Program-made: the position numbers and the translations under genes
Assembly (NCBI RefSeq): GCF_018860155.1
Contig: NZ_JAHKNI010000006.1
Coordinates: forward strand, 186,001 to 250,000
DNA: 64,000 bases
Source: Nocardia albiluteola
Lineage (GTDB): Bacteria; Actinomycetota; Actinomycetes; Mycobacteriales; Mycobacteriaceae
Reading direction: 5' to 3'
The notes under the pieces: generated by a model
What the model was told of the DNA's origin: nothing
Database searches by the model: none
Seen by the model: the letters and a program-made list of their open reading frames with translations, nothing else
Shown here: piece by piece, positions 8,062 through 16,313 of the stretch
How positions within the stretch are numbered: the stretch's first letter is position 1
Layout of the letters: each line of letters begins with the position of its first letter

Positions 8062-9114
8062 TCACCTGAGGATGAAGCCGGGAACCAGCGAGTCGCGCGG
8101 GTCCACGACAAAGCGGCTGTCTCCCAACTTGTGCGCCGTGCCGACGACCTCGGGCACGACCGCGTCGTGACCGTCGGCCTGGACCCGCGCCACGGCCCGA
8201 GCGCGGAATCTGCTGCCGACGATCGAGTCGTGCACCAGAACCTCACCGTCGGCGAGACGTCCCTGGCTGGTCAGATGCGCGACCCTGGCCGCGGTGCCGG
8301 ACCCGCACGGGGACCGATCGACCTCGCCGTCGGAGAACACCACGACATTGCGCTGGTGCAGCGCACCCTCGGCACTGAGTCCCTCGAACGCCTGGGAGGC
8401 GGTCGCGTCGTCGGGGTCGACGTCCTCGGTGAACATCGTTGCGTAGACGCCGGACAGGCGCGGGTCGCTCGGGTGCTCCGCCACGCGGGCGGCGTTGAGG
8501 CCATCCCGGATCTGGCGACCGATCCGAATCAGGTCGGGCAGGTCCGCGGGGCGAACGGCCAGGCCGAGGTCCGCGGCGGACACGACGGCGTACATCGCAC
8601 CGCCGAAGGCGATGTCGCACCTGACGCGGCCACGGTCGGTCTCGACGTCGAGACCGGTGGAGTGCACCCAGCTCGGGACGTTGACGAACGAGACGTGGGC
8701 GATCTCGCCCGCCTCGAACGCAACGCGGGCGGTGACCCGCCCGGAGGGTACGTCGATCCGTACGTCGCGAGTGCCCTGCTCGAGTCGCGGCACGAGGCCG
8801 GATTCGACGGCCCACACACCCAGCGCGATGGTGCCGTGGCCGCACGCGGTGGAGAAGCCGTCCTTGTGCCAGAACAGCACCCCGAGATCGGCACCGTCGT
8901 CGTCGGGCTCGGTGACGAAGCCGCCGTACATGTCTGCGTGGCCGCGTGGCTCGCTGCACAGGAGCGCGCGCGCATGCTGCACCTGCGGGCTCGCGATCCC
9001 CCGGACCCGCTTGTCCGCCACGGTGGCGCCCTCGAGCCGGACCGCTCCGTGGGCGACGATCCGGAACGGCTCACCGCCGGTGTGGTAGTCCACTGTCTCG
9101 AAGCTGAACGACAT
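8062..9114 (-). CDS. Proline racemase family, trans-3-hydroxy-L-proline dehydratase-like
   Basis: This is a 350-residue proline racemase-fold enzyme. The sequence follows the trans-3-hydroxyproline dehydratase clade (human L3HYPDH type) rather than the classic racemases: VDYHTGGEPFRIV, EPRGHADMYGG, GVLFWHKDGFS, and NVVVFSDGEVDRSP. The first catalytic position is Cys (ACGHGTIALG). The second is also Cys (SPCGSGTAAR), whereas the human dehydratase has Thr there. Two cysteines are the racemase/epimerase arrangement, so the reaction could be dehydration or 2-epimerisation of a hydroxyproline. The start ATG at 9114 is one base after the livF stop, so it is co-translated with the transporter. The dehydration product would be a substrate for the reductase at 15252. 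Confidence 0.85.
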   Translation of the reverse strand: MSFSFETVDYHTGGEPFRIVAHGAVRLEGATVADKRVRGIASPQVQHARALLCSEPRGHADMYGGFVTEPDDDGADLGVLFWHKDGFSTACGHGTIALGVWAVESGLVPRLEQGTRDVRIDVPSGRVTARVAFEAGEIAHVSFVNVPSWVHSTGLDVETDRGRVRCDIAFGGAMYAVVSAADLGLAVRPADLPDLIRIGRQIRDGLNAARVAEHPSDPRLSGVYATMFTEDVDPDDATASQAFEGLSAEGALHQRNVVVFSDGEVDRSPCGSGTAARVAHLTSQGRLADGEVLVHDSIVGSRFRARAVARVQADGHDAVVPEVVGTAHKLGDSRFVVDPRDSLVPGFILR

Positions 9115-9115
9115 C

Positions 9116-9838
9116 TCAGGCGCCAAGGTAGGCCTCCACTACTCGGGGATTGGTCCGCAACTCCTCCGAGGACCCCTCGAGGCTGGTCACGCCCGCCTCG
9201 AGTACGTAGCCGCGGGTGGCCACGGTAAGCGCGGACCGGGCGTTCTGCTCGATGAGGAGTACGGCGGTGCCCCGCTCGTTGATGGTTCGCACGACCTGCA
9301 TGATCTGGGCGACCATGAGGGGGGCGAGTCCCATGGACGGCTCGTCGAGCATGAGCAGGCGCGGCGCGGCGATCATCGCGCGCCCCATCGCCAGCATCTG
9401 CTGCTCGCCGCCGGACAGGGTGCCGCCGTGCTGGTTGCGGCGGTCGCGCAGCCGCGGTAGCAGCTCGTACACCTCCTGGATCCGCTCCTCGATCGCCTTG
9501 CTGTCACGGACGGTGTATCCACCGATGAGCAGGTTCTCGTGGACGCTGAGCCGGGGGAAGATCCGCCGGCCTTCGGGCACGTGGACGATGCCCATCTCGA
9601 CGAGCTCCCAGGGCTTGGCTGCGGTGATCTCCTTGCCGAACGCCCTGATCCGCCCCGACGTCGCGCGCACCAGACCGGAGATCGTGGCGACGGTGGTCGA
9701 CTTGCCAGCGCCGTTGTTGCCGAGCAGCGACACCGTCTCGCCTTCACCGACCGTCAGCGACAGACCGCGCAGCGCCTCGACCCGTCCGTAGTTGACCACG
9801 AGGTCCTCGACCTCGAGGACAGGGGTAACTGTGCTCAC
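9116..9838 (-). CDS. livF: Branched-chain/hydroxyproline ABC transporter ATP-binding protein (LivF-like)
   Basis: This 240-residue ATPase is one of the pair that powers a HAAT-family amino acid importer. Walker A is GNNGAGKST, the signature is LSGGEQQMLAMGRAM, Walker B is LLMLDEPSMGL, and the short LivF-type C-terminus ends EAYLGA. It begins inside the last codons of livG (4-base overlap) and is followed one base later by the dehydratase-like gene. Its place in an operon with hydroxyproline catabolic genes suggests the substrate is a hydroxyproline rather than leucine/isoleucine/valine. Confidence 0.9.
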   Translation of the reverse strand: MSTVTPVLEVEDLVVNYGRVEALRGLSLTVGEGETVSLLGNNGAGKSTTVATISGLVRATSGRIRAFGKEITAAKPWELVEMGIVHVPEGRRIFPRLSVHENLLIGGYTVRDSKAIEERIQEVYELLPRLRDRRNQHGGTLSGGEQQMLAMGRAMIAAPRLLMLDEPSMGLAPLMVAQIMQVVRTINERGTAVLLIEQNARSALTVATRGYVLEAGVTSLEGSSEELRTNPRVVEAYLGA

Positions 9839-10725
9839 GACTCGCCCTTCTCGCTCGGTGCCGCGGTGTGATCGCCGAAAATCTCCTCGTCGGTGGCGGC
9901 GGCCACCGCTTCGGCCTCGGCGTCGTCGGTGCCCAGATAGGCCTCGACGACTCTGGGGTCGGTGCGGATCTGGTGGGGTGTGCCGTCCGCGATCTCCTTG
10001 CCGTAGTTGAGGACGACGATGCGTTCGGAGACCTCCATGACCAGGCCCATGTCGTGCTCGATGAGCACGACCGCGGTCCCGAGGTCGCTGATGCGGCGCA
10101 GTAGGGCGAGCAGGTCCTCCTTCTCGTTGTGGTTCAGTCCGGCCGCGGGCTCGTCGAGCAGGAGCATCTTCGGTTCACGGGCCAGGGCCCGGGCGATCTC
10201 GACGCGGCGCTGCTCGCCGTACGGCAGGTTGCGCACTTCGTGGACCCGGCTCCCGCGCGCTCCGACGAAGTCGAGCCAGCGGTGCGCCTCATCGGTCGCG
10301 GTTTGCTCGCTGCGGTGGTACCGGGGAGTGTGCAGGACGGCGTCGAGGGCGTTCTGCCGGATCCGCACATGCATCCCCGCGCGCACGTTGTCCAGGACGC
10401 TGAGCTCGCCGAACAGCCGCAGGTTCTGGAACGTGCGGGCGACCCCGCGCGCGGCGATGACGGCGGGACGTTTGCCGGTGATATCGCTGCCGTCGAAGGT
10501 GACCTGCCCCGCCGACGGCTTGTAGAAGCCGGTAATGCAGTTGAAGGCGCTGGTCTTGCCGGCACCGTTCGGGCCGATTACCGAGAGGACCTCCCCTTCG
10601 TGCACGTCGAAGGTCAGGCCATTGACGGCAGTGACTCCGCCGAAGGCCACTGTCATGTCACGGACTTGGAGCAGCCCCGTGGCCGACGAACCGTTCCTTG
10701 CCAACTTGCCGTGTTTCGCGGTCAC
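9835..10725 (-). CDS. livG: Branched-chain/hydroxyproline ABC transporter ATP-binding protein (LivG-like)
   Basis: This 296-residue ATPase of the HAAT importer has Walker A GPNGAGKTS, the LivG feature GVARTFQNLRLF, the signature LPYGEQRRVEIARAL in place of LSGGQ, and Walker B MLLLDEPAAGLNH. It carries an extra acidic tail of about 40 residues (AEAEAVAAATDEEIFGD and beyond) past the usual EAYLG end. The start is GTG at 10725, overlapping the livM stop by 4 bases (GTGA). It partners LivF, LivM, LivH and the lipoprotein at 12854. Confidence 0.9.
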   Translation of the reverse strand: MTAKHGKLARNGSSATGLLQVRDMTVAFGGVTAVNGLTFDVHEGEVLSVIGPNGAGKTSAFNCITGFYKPSAGQVTFDGSDITGKRPAVIAARGVARTFQNLRLFGELSVLDNVRAGMHVRIRQNALDAVLHTPRYHRSEQTATDEAHRWLDFVGARGSRVHEVRNLPYGEQRRVEIARALAREPKMLLLDEPAAGLNHNEKEDLLALLRRISDLGTAVVLIEHDMGLVMEVSERIVVLNYGKEIADGTPHQIRTDPRVVEAYLGTDDAEAEAVAAATDEEIFGDHTAAPSEKGES

Positions 10726-11846
10726 GGTGCGACCTCCTTTGCCGCCGTGCGGGCTCGTCGCTTCTCGATCCGCGACGGCTTTTCGTCGCCCCGGTGCGGC
10801 CAGATGCCCTGCGGGCGGAACAGCATCACGATGATGAGGAGGACGCCGAAGACGAGATAGCGCCAGTTCTCCGCTCCTCGTAGCAGCTCGGGGAGCAGGG
10901 AGATGACGAGCGCGCCGATGACGACGCCGGGCGTTGAGCCCATCCCGCCGAGGACCACCGCCATGAGAATGAGCGCCGACCAGAGGAAGTTGAAGCTAGT
11001 TGGCGAGATCGCCGTCTGGTGCACCGCGAAGAGCACACCGGCTATCCCGCCGAAGATCGCTCCGGTGATGTACGCCGCGAACTTCACCCGGTAGGTGTGG
11101 ATGCCCATCGCCTCCGCGGCGTCCTCGTCCTCGCGCACGAACCGCCAGGCCCGGCCCAGCCGCCCCTTGCCGAGCCGCGCCGAAGCCAACACCGCTGCTG
11201 CGACGACAGCGACGACGATCCAGTACGTCGTGATGTCGGAACGCAGGCCGAAGTCGCCGAAGTTCGGGATACCGAAGATCCCGTTCGGGCCGCCCGTGAT
11301 ATCGAGATTGTTCGCGGTGATCCGGATGATCTCGCCGAATCCGAGGGTGACGATGGCGAGGTAGTCACTGCGCAGTCGCAAGGTTGGGCCGCCGATCACC
11401 ACCCCGCCGATGACGGCTGCGATCACGACGACTGGGATCGTGAGCAGAATGGGCCACCCCAGCGATGTGGTGAGGATGCCGGATGTGTAGGCGCCGATCG
11501 CGAAGAAGGCGGCGAAGCCCAGGTCGAGCAGACCGCAGTAGCCCACGACGATATTCAGGCCGACGGCGAGCATCACGAAGATGAGTGCGTCCGTTGCGAT
11601 CCGGATGCTGTAAGACGAGGAGTTGACGAACGGCAGCGCAACGGCAAGGGCCATCACAACCCAGCCGAACAGCGGGTGGCTGATCGCGCGGCTTACCGGC
11701 GTGACACGGCCGGCTGCATCTGCGGGCGCGAGGCCGGAGCCGACGCGACCGACCGTGGACTTGCCGGCCTCGTCGACGGCTTGCACGAAGCCGGAGGGGG
11801 CGTCGACGGCCCCGTCTCGGGCCGGGATCGAGTTATCGTTGCTCAT
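10722..11846 (-). CDS. livM: Branched-chain/hydroxyproline ABC transporter permease (LivM-like)
   Basis: This 374-residue integral membrane permease has a hydrophilic N-terminal extension of about 55 residues, then about nine membrane segments. It contains the LivM blocks GYCGLLDLGFAAFFAIGAY and SDYLAIVTLGFGEIIRI. The EAA-like loop is VREDEDAAEAMGI, which contacts the ATPases. The C-terminal tail is Arg/Lys-rich and cytoplasmic. The ATG at 11846 overlaps the livH stop (TGATG). The open frame continues upstream to 11939 but runs antisense into livH, so that start is rejected. Confidence 0.9.
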   Translation of the reverse strand: MSNDNSIPARDGAVDAPSGFVQAVDEAGKSTVGRVGSGLAPADAAGRVTPVSRAISHPLFGWVVMALAVALPFVNSSSYSIRIATDALIFVMLAVGLNIVVGYCGLLDLGFAAFFAIGAYTSGILTTSLGWPILLTIPVVVIAAVIGGVVIGGPTLRLRSDYLAIVTLGFGEIIRITANNLDITGGPNGIFGIPNFGDFGLRSDITTYWIVVAVVAAAVLASARLGKGRLGRAWRFVREDEDAAEAMGIHTYRVKFAAYITGAIFGGIAGVLFAVHQTAISPTSFNFLWSALILMAVVLGGMGSTPGVVIGALVISLLPELLRGAENWRYLVFGVLLIIVMLFRPQGIWPHRGDEKPSRIEKRRARTAAKEVAP

Positions 11847-12757
11847 CAGACCCGCTCCGTCACTCGCTCGCCGAGCAGACCGGTTGGTCGGACGGTCAGG
11901 AACAGGATCAGGAAGCCGAAGGCGAAGACGTCTCGCCACTCGCTGCCGAGCGCGGCGGTTCCGAAGGACTCGAGCAGCCCGAGAACGACAGCGCCGAGAA
12001 CGGCGCCCCGCAGGTTGCCGATGCCGCCGATCACTGCGGCGGTGAACGCCTTGAGGCCGATGATGAAGCCCATGAGGAAGTCCACCTTCCCGTAATACGC
12101 GCCGGCCATGACTCCGGCCGCACCGGCCAGCGCCGAGCCGATGAAGAAGGTGCGCGAGATGACGCGGTCGACGTTGATGCCCATCAGCAGGCAGGCTTTC
12201 GGATCCTGCGAGATCGCACGCATCGCGCGACCCGCCCGGGTCCTGTTGACGAGCTGGTCGAGGGCGATCATGAGGCCGACGGCGATCACCGTCATGGCGA
12301 GCTGGGCGTAGGTGACCCGGGTGCCCAGCACGGAGATGGCACCGTTGCCGAAGCCGACTGGATAGACACGCGGGTTCGGGCCGAACCCGACGGCGATGCC
12401 GTACTCCAGCGCGAAGCTGGCGCCGACCGCAGTGATCAGCACCGACAACCGCGGTGCTCCGCGCAGCGGCCGGTAGGCGACCCGCTCGAGGACGAGCCCC
12501 ACGGTGCCGGTGACCAGCATTGCCACCACCATGATCAGGATGAGTACGACGATCGAGCCACCCCCGCCCAGCGAGCCGGCAGCCGCGGTCAGCAGCGCAT
12601 AGCCCGCGAAGGCACCGAGCATGTAGATGTCACCGTGGGCGAAGTTCAGCAGTTTGATGATGCCGTAGACCATCGAGTAGCCGAGCGCGACGAGAGCGTA
12701 GAACGAGCCGACGAACAGGCCGTTCAGGATCAATTGGATGAAATATTGCAGGTCCAT
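11846..12757 (-). CDS. livH: Branched-chain/hydroxyproline ABC transporter permease (LivH-like)
   Basis: This 303-residue permease starts FIQLILNGLFVGSFYALVAL and contains GYSMVYGIIKLLNFAHGD, the characteristic LivH beginning. About eight membrane helices follow. The cytoplasmic coupling loop includes RTRAGRAMRAISQDPKACLLMG. It ends LTVRPTGLLGERVTERV, a typical family terminus. It is separated by 96 bases from the upstream solute-binding lipoprotein gene and overlaps livM downstream. Confidence 0.92.
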   Translation of the reverse strand: MDLQYFIQLILNGLFVGSFYALVALGYSMVYGIIKLLNFAHGDIYMLGAFAGYALLTAAAGSLGGGGSIVVLILIMVVAMLVTGTVGLVLERVAYRPLRGAPRLSVLITAVGASFALEYGIAVGFGPNPRVYPVGFGNGAISVLGTRVTYAQLAMTVIAVGLMIALDQLVNRTRAGRAMRAISQDPKACLLMGINVDRVISRTFFIGSALAGAAGVMAGAYYGKVDFLMGFIIGLKAFTAAVIGGIGNLRGAVLGAVVLGLLESFGTAALGSEWRDVFAFGFLILFLTVRPTGLLGERVTERV

Positions 12758-12853
12758 GGCACAGTCCTAAATGCCGGGAGCTGGCGGGGCCAGCAGGAGA
12801 GGGTGATGCGGCGGGCTCGCCGGCGCGGGCTATTGGCGTCGGCGAGCCGAGGG

Positions 12854-14008
12854 TCACTTGTTGAGCACGAAGGTGTTGCCCTGGACCACGAGGATGCCGA
12901 AGCCGCCCTCGCTGAGGGTGTGCTCCGGGGTGAACTTGAGCTTCCCGCTGAAGATCGGGAACCCGTCGATCTTCTCCAGCGCGGCGACGATGTCGCTGCC
13001 CTTGGTCGAGTTGGCTTTCTTGATCGCCTCGGCTGCCACGCGCACGGCGTCGTACGACTGCGTCGAGTAGGGCCCGGGGTCGGCCTTGAAGGCGGCCTTG
13101 TAGTCGGCGATCCACTTCTCGCCGCCAGCAATCGTCTGCGGCGTCTGCGTCATGGTCGCCAACACGCCCTGGGCGTTGGCGGCACCGGCGATGGAGATCA
13201 TCTGCTCGTCGACGGATCCGTCCGCGACCATGATCTTGCCGGTGTAACCCGCCGCGCGAAGCTGCTTTATGAGCAGCCCGCCCTCTTGGTAGTAGCCGGT
13301 CCAGTACACGAAGTCCGGCTTCGAGTTGAGGATCGAGGTCACCGCAGCGGAGTAGTCCGACTCGCCAGCGGTCACCGACTCGTGGTCCACGACCTTGACC
13401 GATCCGACTGCCCCGAGTTTGTCCCCGGTGCGGGTGCTGATGTCCTTGGAGTACGACGTGTTGTCGTCTGCCAGCGCGACGGCCTTGACGCCGGAGGACT
13501 TGATGAAATCGACCGCCGCTTGGGCCTGCTGGGCACCGGTGCCGTTGAGCAGGAAGACATTCGGCAGCTTGCTCTTGACCAGGTCGTTGGAGTTCGCGGC
13601 CGGGATGATCATCGGGACGTCGGCCTTGTTGAAGATCGAGAGCGTCGGCAGGGTCGCCGACGAGCAGTAGCCGCCGACTGACACGGTCACGCCCTCGGTG
13701 ACGAGCTTGGCGGCCGCCGACGCTGCTGTCCTCGGGTCACACGCATCGTCTTCGGGGACGAGCTCGAGCTTGCGGCCGAGCACACCGCCGGAGGCGTTGA
13801 TCTCGTCGATCGCGAGCTGCGCGCCGTTCTTCATGTACGGCCCGATCGCGGCGCTGCTGCCACTCAGCGGCGCTGCCATGCCCAGCCGGATGTCGCCCTT
13901 TCCGCCGTCACCTCCGCCGCCCGCCGCCAGACCGCCCCCGCCACAGGCAGACAGGGTCAAGGTCAGGGCGACTGCCGCCGTGGCGCCGATCCACGCTTTA
14001 CGAATCAT
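12854..14008 (-). CDS. livK: ABC transporter solute-binding lipoprotein (LivK-like)
   Basis: This 384-residue periplasmic-binding-fold lipoprotein captures the substrate for the Liv-type importer. An N-terminal signal peptide ends in the lipobox LSAC (around residues 19-22), followed by a Gly-rich linker. The mature part is a Peripla_BP_6 domain (GMAAPLSGSSAAIGPYMKNGAQLAIDEIN, then ELVPEDDACDPRTA). The start ATG at 14008 has GGAG six bases upstream; an in-frame GTG at 14020 lies inside that ribosome site and is less likely. It is the first gene of the leftward arm, with a good promoter immediately upstream (TTGCAC-N17-TACGCT). Ligand specificity for hydroxyproline is inferred from context. 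Confidence 0.92.
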   Translation of the reverse strand: MIRKAWIGATAAVALTLTLSACGGGGLAAGGGGDGGKGDIRLGMAAPLSGSSAAIGPYMKNGAQLAIDEINASGGVLGRKLELVPEDDACDPRTAASAAAKLVTEGVTVSVGGYCSSATLPTLSIFNKADVPMIIPAANSNDLVKSKLPNVFLLNGTGAQQAQAAVDFIKSSGVKAVALADDNTSYSKDISTRTGDKLGAVGSVKVVDHESVTAGESDYSAAVTSILNSKPDFVYWTGYYQEGGLLIKQLRAAGYTGKIMVADGSVDEQMISIAGAANAQGVLATMTQTPQTIAGGEKWIADYKAAFKADPGPYSTQSYDAVRVAAEAIKKANSTKGSDIVAALEKIDGFPIFSGKLKFTPEHTLSEGGFGILVVQGNTFVLNK

Positions 14009-14091
14009 GTGTATCTCCACTCCTGGTCAACGCCTCAGGCGTCAGGTCCGCGCTAAGCCACCGCGGTGTGACTCTGCTGGAACCGAGGCCT

Positions 14092-14126
14092 AGCGTAGAG
14101 ACCGAATACGGCTAGTGCAATAGCAC
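14092..14126 (-). promoter_or_regulatory. livK promoter overlapped by operator site B
   Basis: On the leftward strand TTGCAC (14120-14115) and TACGCT (14097-14092) are separated by exactly 17 bases, a good sigma-70-type promoter. The palindrome GTGCAATAGCAC (14115-14126), shared with sites A and C, contains the -35 hexamer. Binding of the GntR protein would block polymerase. Confidence 0.65.
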
Positions 14127-14204
14127 ATTGCATAAAGTTCTCGCGGGAGGCAGACTGAAGCCGGCGCCCCGGAGGCTCACCGAACAAGCCTCTTGCGAAT
14201 CGCA

Positions 14205-14216
14205 GTGCAATATCAC
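14205..14216. promoter_or_regulatory. Operator-like palindrome, site C, upstream of the catabolic arm
   Basis: GTGCAATATCAC lies about 40 bases before the deaminase start and exactly 90 bases from site B. TTGCGA (14193-14198) just before it could serve as a rightward -35, which would place the site in the promoter spacer. The three sites share GTG-N2-ATA-N-CACAT with the base A before them. Confidence 0.6.
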
Positions 14217-14257
14217 ATTCTATTCGTGCTCATCCTTGATTCAGGAGACTCCACAAC

Positions 14258-15166
14258 ATGACCATCTCGAAAGAGAACCCCTGGCGCGGCCTCTACACCG
14301 CGACCGCACTGCCGTTCAACGACGACCTCAGCGTCGACTACGACGGCTACGCCAGGCACGTCTCATGGCTGGCCGCCAACGGCACCGATGGCGTGTGCCC
14401 GTCCGGCTCGCTGGGCGAGTACCAGACGCTGACCCCCGAAGAGCGCGCCCGCGTGGTCGAGGTGGCGGTGCAGGCCTCGCCCGAAGGGTTCGGCGTGATG
14501 CCCGGCGTGGCAGCGTACGGCTCGAGGGAGACCATTCGCTGGATCGAGCAGGCGGCCGAGGTCGGCGCCCAGTCGGTGCTGCTGCTTCCGCCGAACATCT
14601 ACCGTGCGGACCGTCAGTCGGTGCTCAACCACTATCGCGAGGCTGCCAAGGTCGGGCTGCCGATCGTGGCGTACAACAACCCTTACGACACCAAGGTCGA
14701 CCTGACCCCGGACCTGCTGGCCGAACTCCACTCGGAGGGTCTGATCAAGGCGGTCAAGGAGTTCTCCGGCGACGTTCGCCGCGTCTACGAGATCCAGGAG
14801 CTGGCACCGGATCTGGATATCCTCATCGGCTCCGACGACGTCGTGGTCGAGTTCGGCCTGGCCGGCGCGGTCGGCTGGATCGCGGGCTACCCCAACGCGA
14901 TTCCCGAGGCCACCGCCGAGCTGTACCGGCTGGCAACCTCCGGCAACGTCGAGGACCTGAAGGCGGCCATGCCGCTCTACCGCGACCTGCACTCCCTGCT
15001 GCGGTGGGACTCGAAGACCGAGTTCGTCCAGGCGATCAAGCTGTCGATGGACATCGCCGGCCGCAAGGGCGGTCAGTGCCGCCCGCCGCGCAGCCCATTG
15101 ACCGCCGAGCAGGCCGAGACGATACGCCGCGACACCGAGGCCGCTCTGGCCAAGGGCTACCGCTGA
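14258..15166 (+). CDS. DapA-family deaminase, probable 1-pyrroline-4-hydroxy-2-carboxylate deaminase
   Basis: This is a 302-residue TIM-barrel enzyme of the dihydrodipicolinate synthase/N-acetylneuraminate lyase family. The Schiff-base lysine is Lys167 (IKAVKEFSG) and the partner tyrosine is Tyr139 (YNNPY). The GSLGEY loop corresponds to the substrate carboxylate-binding GTTGE region. The C-terminal QAIKLSMDIAGRKGGQCRPPRSPL is typical of the hydroxyproline deaminase group, in which the family opens 1-pyrroline-4-hydroxy-2-carboxylate to 2-oxoglutarate semialdehyde and ammonia. An AGGAGA ribosome site precedes ATG 14258. It leads the rightward arm and is followed by the matching semialdehyde dehydrogenase and dehydrogenase subunits, which supports this function over lysine biosynthesis. 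Confidence 0.88.
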   Translation: MTISKENPWRGLYTATALPFNDDLSVDYDGYARHVSWLAANGTDGVCPSGSLGEYQTLTPEERARVVEVAVQASPEGFGVMPGVAAYGSRETIRWIEQAAEVGAQSVLLLPPNIYRADRQSVLNHYREAAKVGLPIVAYNNPYDTKVDLTPDLLAELHSEGLIKAVKEFSGDVRRVYEIQELAPDLDILIGSDDVVVEFGLAGAVGWIAGYPNAIPEATAELYRLATSGNVEDLKAAMPLYRDLHSLLRWDSKTEFVQAIKLSMDIAGRKGGQCRPPRSPLTAEQAETIRRDTEAALAKGYR

Positions 15167-15251
15167 TCGTGGTTGGGCGTGCAGCCCGGGATCGCCGTCG
15201 AACGATCCCGTGTTGCTGATGAGGGGCGAGAGCCTCGGAGAGGAAGAGATC

Positions 15252-16280
15252 ATGATGGCACCCAGTGGGCAGACCACCGGCGCAGGTGGTCGTTCGACTG
15301 GTCTGACCCACCTCAGCGCAGTCGCCATCGCGGAGCTCGTCGACGGACCCAGTGCGGTCCGCGTCCTCACCGAGGCTCTCGTATCAGGGCACGTCGATCC
15401 CGAACAGGACAGCCCGAGGCTCTTCGCGCCCTCCGGGCCGGGCGCCGAGTTCCTGATGATGCCCAGCGCTACCGGCGGCGCGTCGGGAGTCAAGGTTCTC
15501 ACCCTCGCGCCGGACAACCCCGAGGACGGACACCCGAACGTCCAAGGCGTCTACGTCTTGTTCGAAACCGAGCACCACGCGCCACTGGCGGTTCTCGACG
15601 CTGCGGAGCTGACACTGGTGCGCACCCCGGCCACTACGGTGATGGCCGCGCAACACCTCATCGCCGCCCGCCTCGGCGTAGATCCTGGATCCGCGGTTCG
15701 CGCACAGCGGGTGGTCGTCTTCGGCGCCGGCCCGCAGGCCGAGCGCCATATCGCGTACCTCAACGCCGTCCTGCACCCTGACGACATCGCCGTGGTGGGA
15801 CGCCGCCCTGAGGGGGTAGACCCGCTCGTCGCACGGTCGGCCGCTCTCGGCGCTCCGGTCCGACCCGCCGACGCCGCGCGGGACCTGCCGCGGGCGGACC
15901 TCATTGTCTGTGCCACGTCCTCCCGCACTCCGCTCTTCGACGCCGGCGATGTACCCGCCGATGCCGTGGTGTGCGCGATCGGCGTACACGGCCCCGACAA
16001 GCGCGAACTCCCCGCGGAGCTGGTGCTCAATGCCGATGTCGTGGTGGAGAGCCGGGCCTCGGCGATGCGTGAGTCGGGCAACCTGCTCCTTGCCCGGCCG
16101 GCGACCGAGTGGGTCGCGGACGCCGAGCGAGGACGCCCGCTGGCCAATCTGGCCGAACTGGTGACCGGCCGCTTCACCCCGTCGCCCGGTCGCCCGGCGG
16201 TCTTCTCCGGAGTGGGCATGGCCTGGGAGGACCTGGTTGTGGCGCAGCACGCCTACGACCGCTACCGGCAACGCGCGTGA
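15252..16280 (+). CDS. Ornithine cyclodeaminase/mu-crystallin family, probable 1-pyrroline-2-carboxylate reductase
   Basis: This 342-residue NAD(P)-dependent enzyme of the ornithine cyclodeaminase/mu-crystallin family has the substrate-domain segment GVKVLTLAPDNP, ELTLVRTPATT, a Rossmann motif VVVFGAGPQAERHI, and DLIVCATSSRTPLF. In hydroxyproline clusters this family supplies the reductase (LhpI type) that turns 1-pyrroline-2-carboxylate, the product of trans-3-hydroxyproline dehydratase, into L-proline. The presence of a dehydratase-like partner at 8062 fits. The start chosen is ATG 15252, preceded by AGAGGAAGAG. An open extension to 15210 lacks family similarity. True ornithine cyclodeaminase activity cannot be excluded from sequence alone. 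Confidence 0.85.
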   Translation: MMAPSGQTTGAGGRSTGLTHLSAVAIAELVDGPSAVRVLTEALVSGHVDPEQDSPRLFAPSGPGAEFLMMPSATGGASGVKVLTLAPDNPEDGHPNVQGVYVLFETEHHAPLAVLDAAELTLVRTPATTVMAAQHLIAARLGVDPGSAVRAQRVVVFGAGPQAERHIAYLNAVLHPDDIAVVGRRPEGVDPLVARSAALGAPVRPADAARDLPRADLIVCATSSRTPLFDAGDVPADAVVCAIGVHGPDKRELPAELVLNADVVVESRASAMRESGNLLLARPATEWVADAERGRPLANLAELVTGRFTPSPGRPAVFSGVGMAWEDLVVAQHAYDRYRQRA

Positions 16281-16313
16281 CGCGCCAAGATCTATGTCCA
16301 CGTTGGAGGAATG

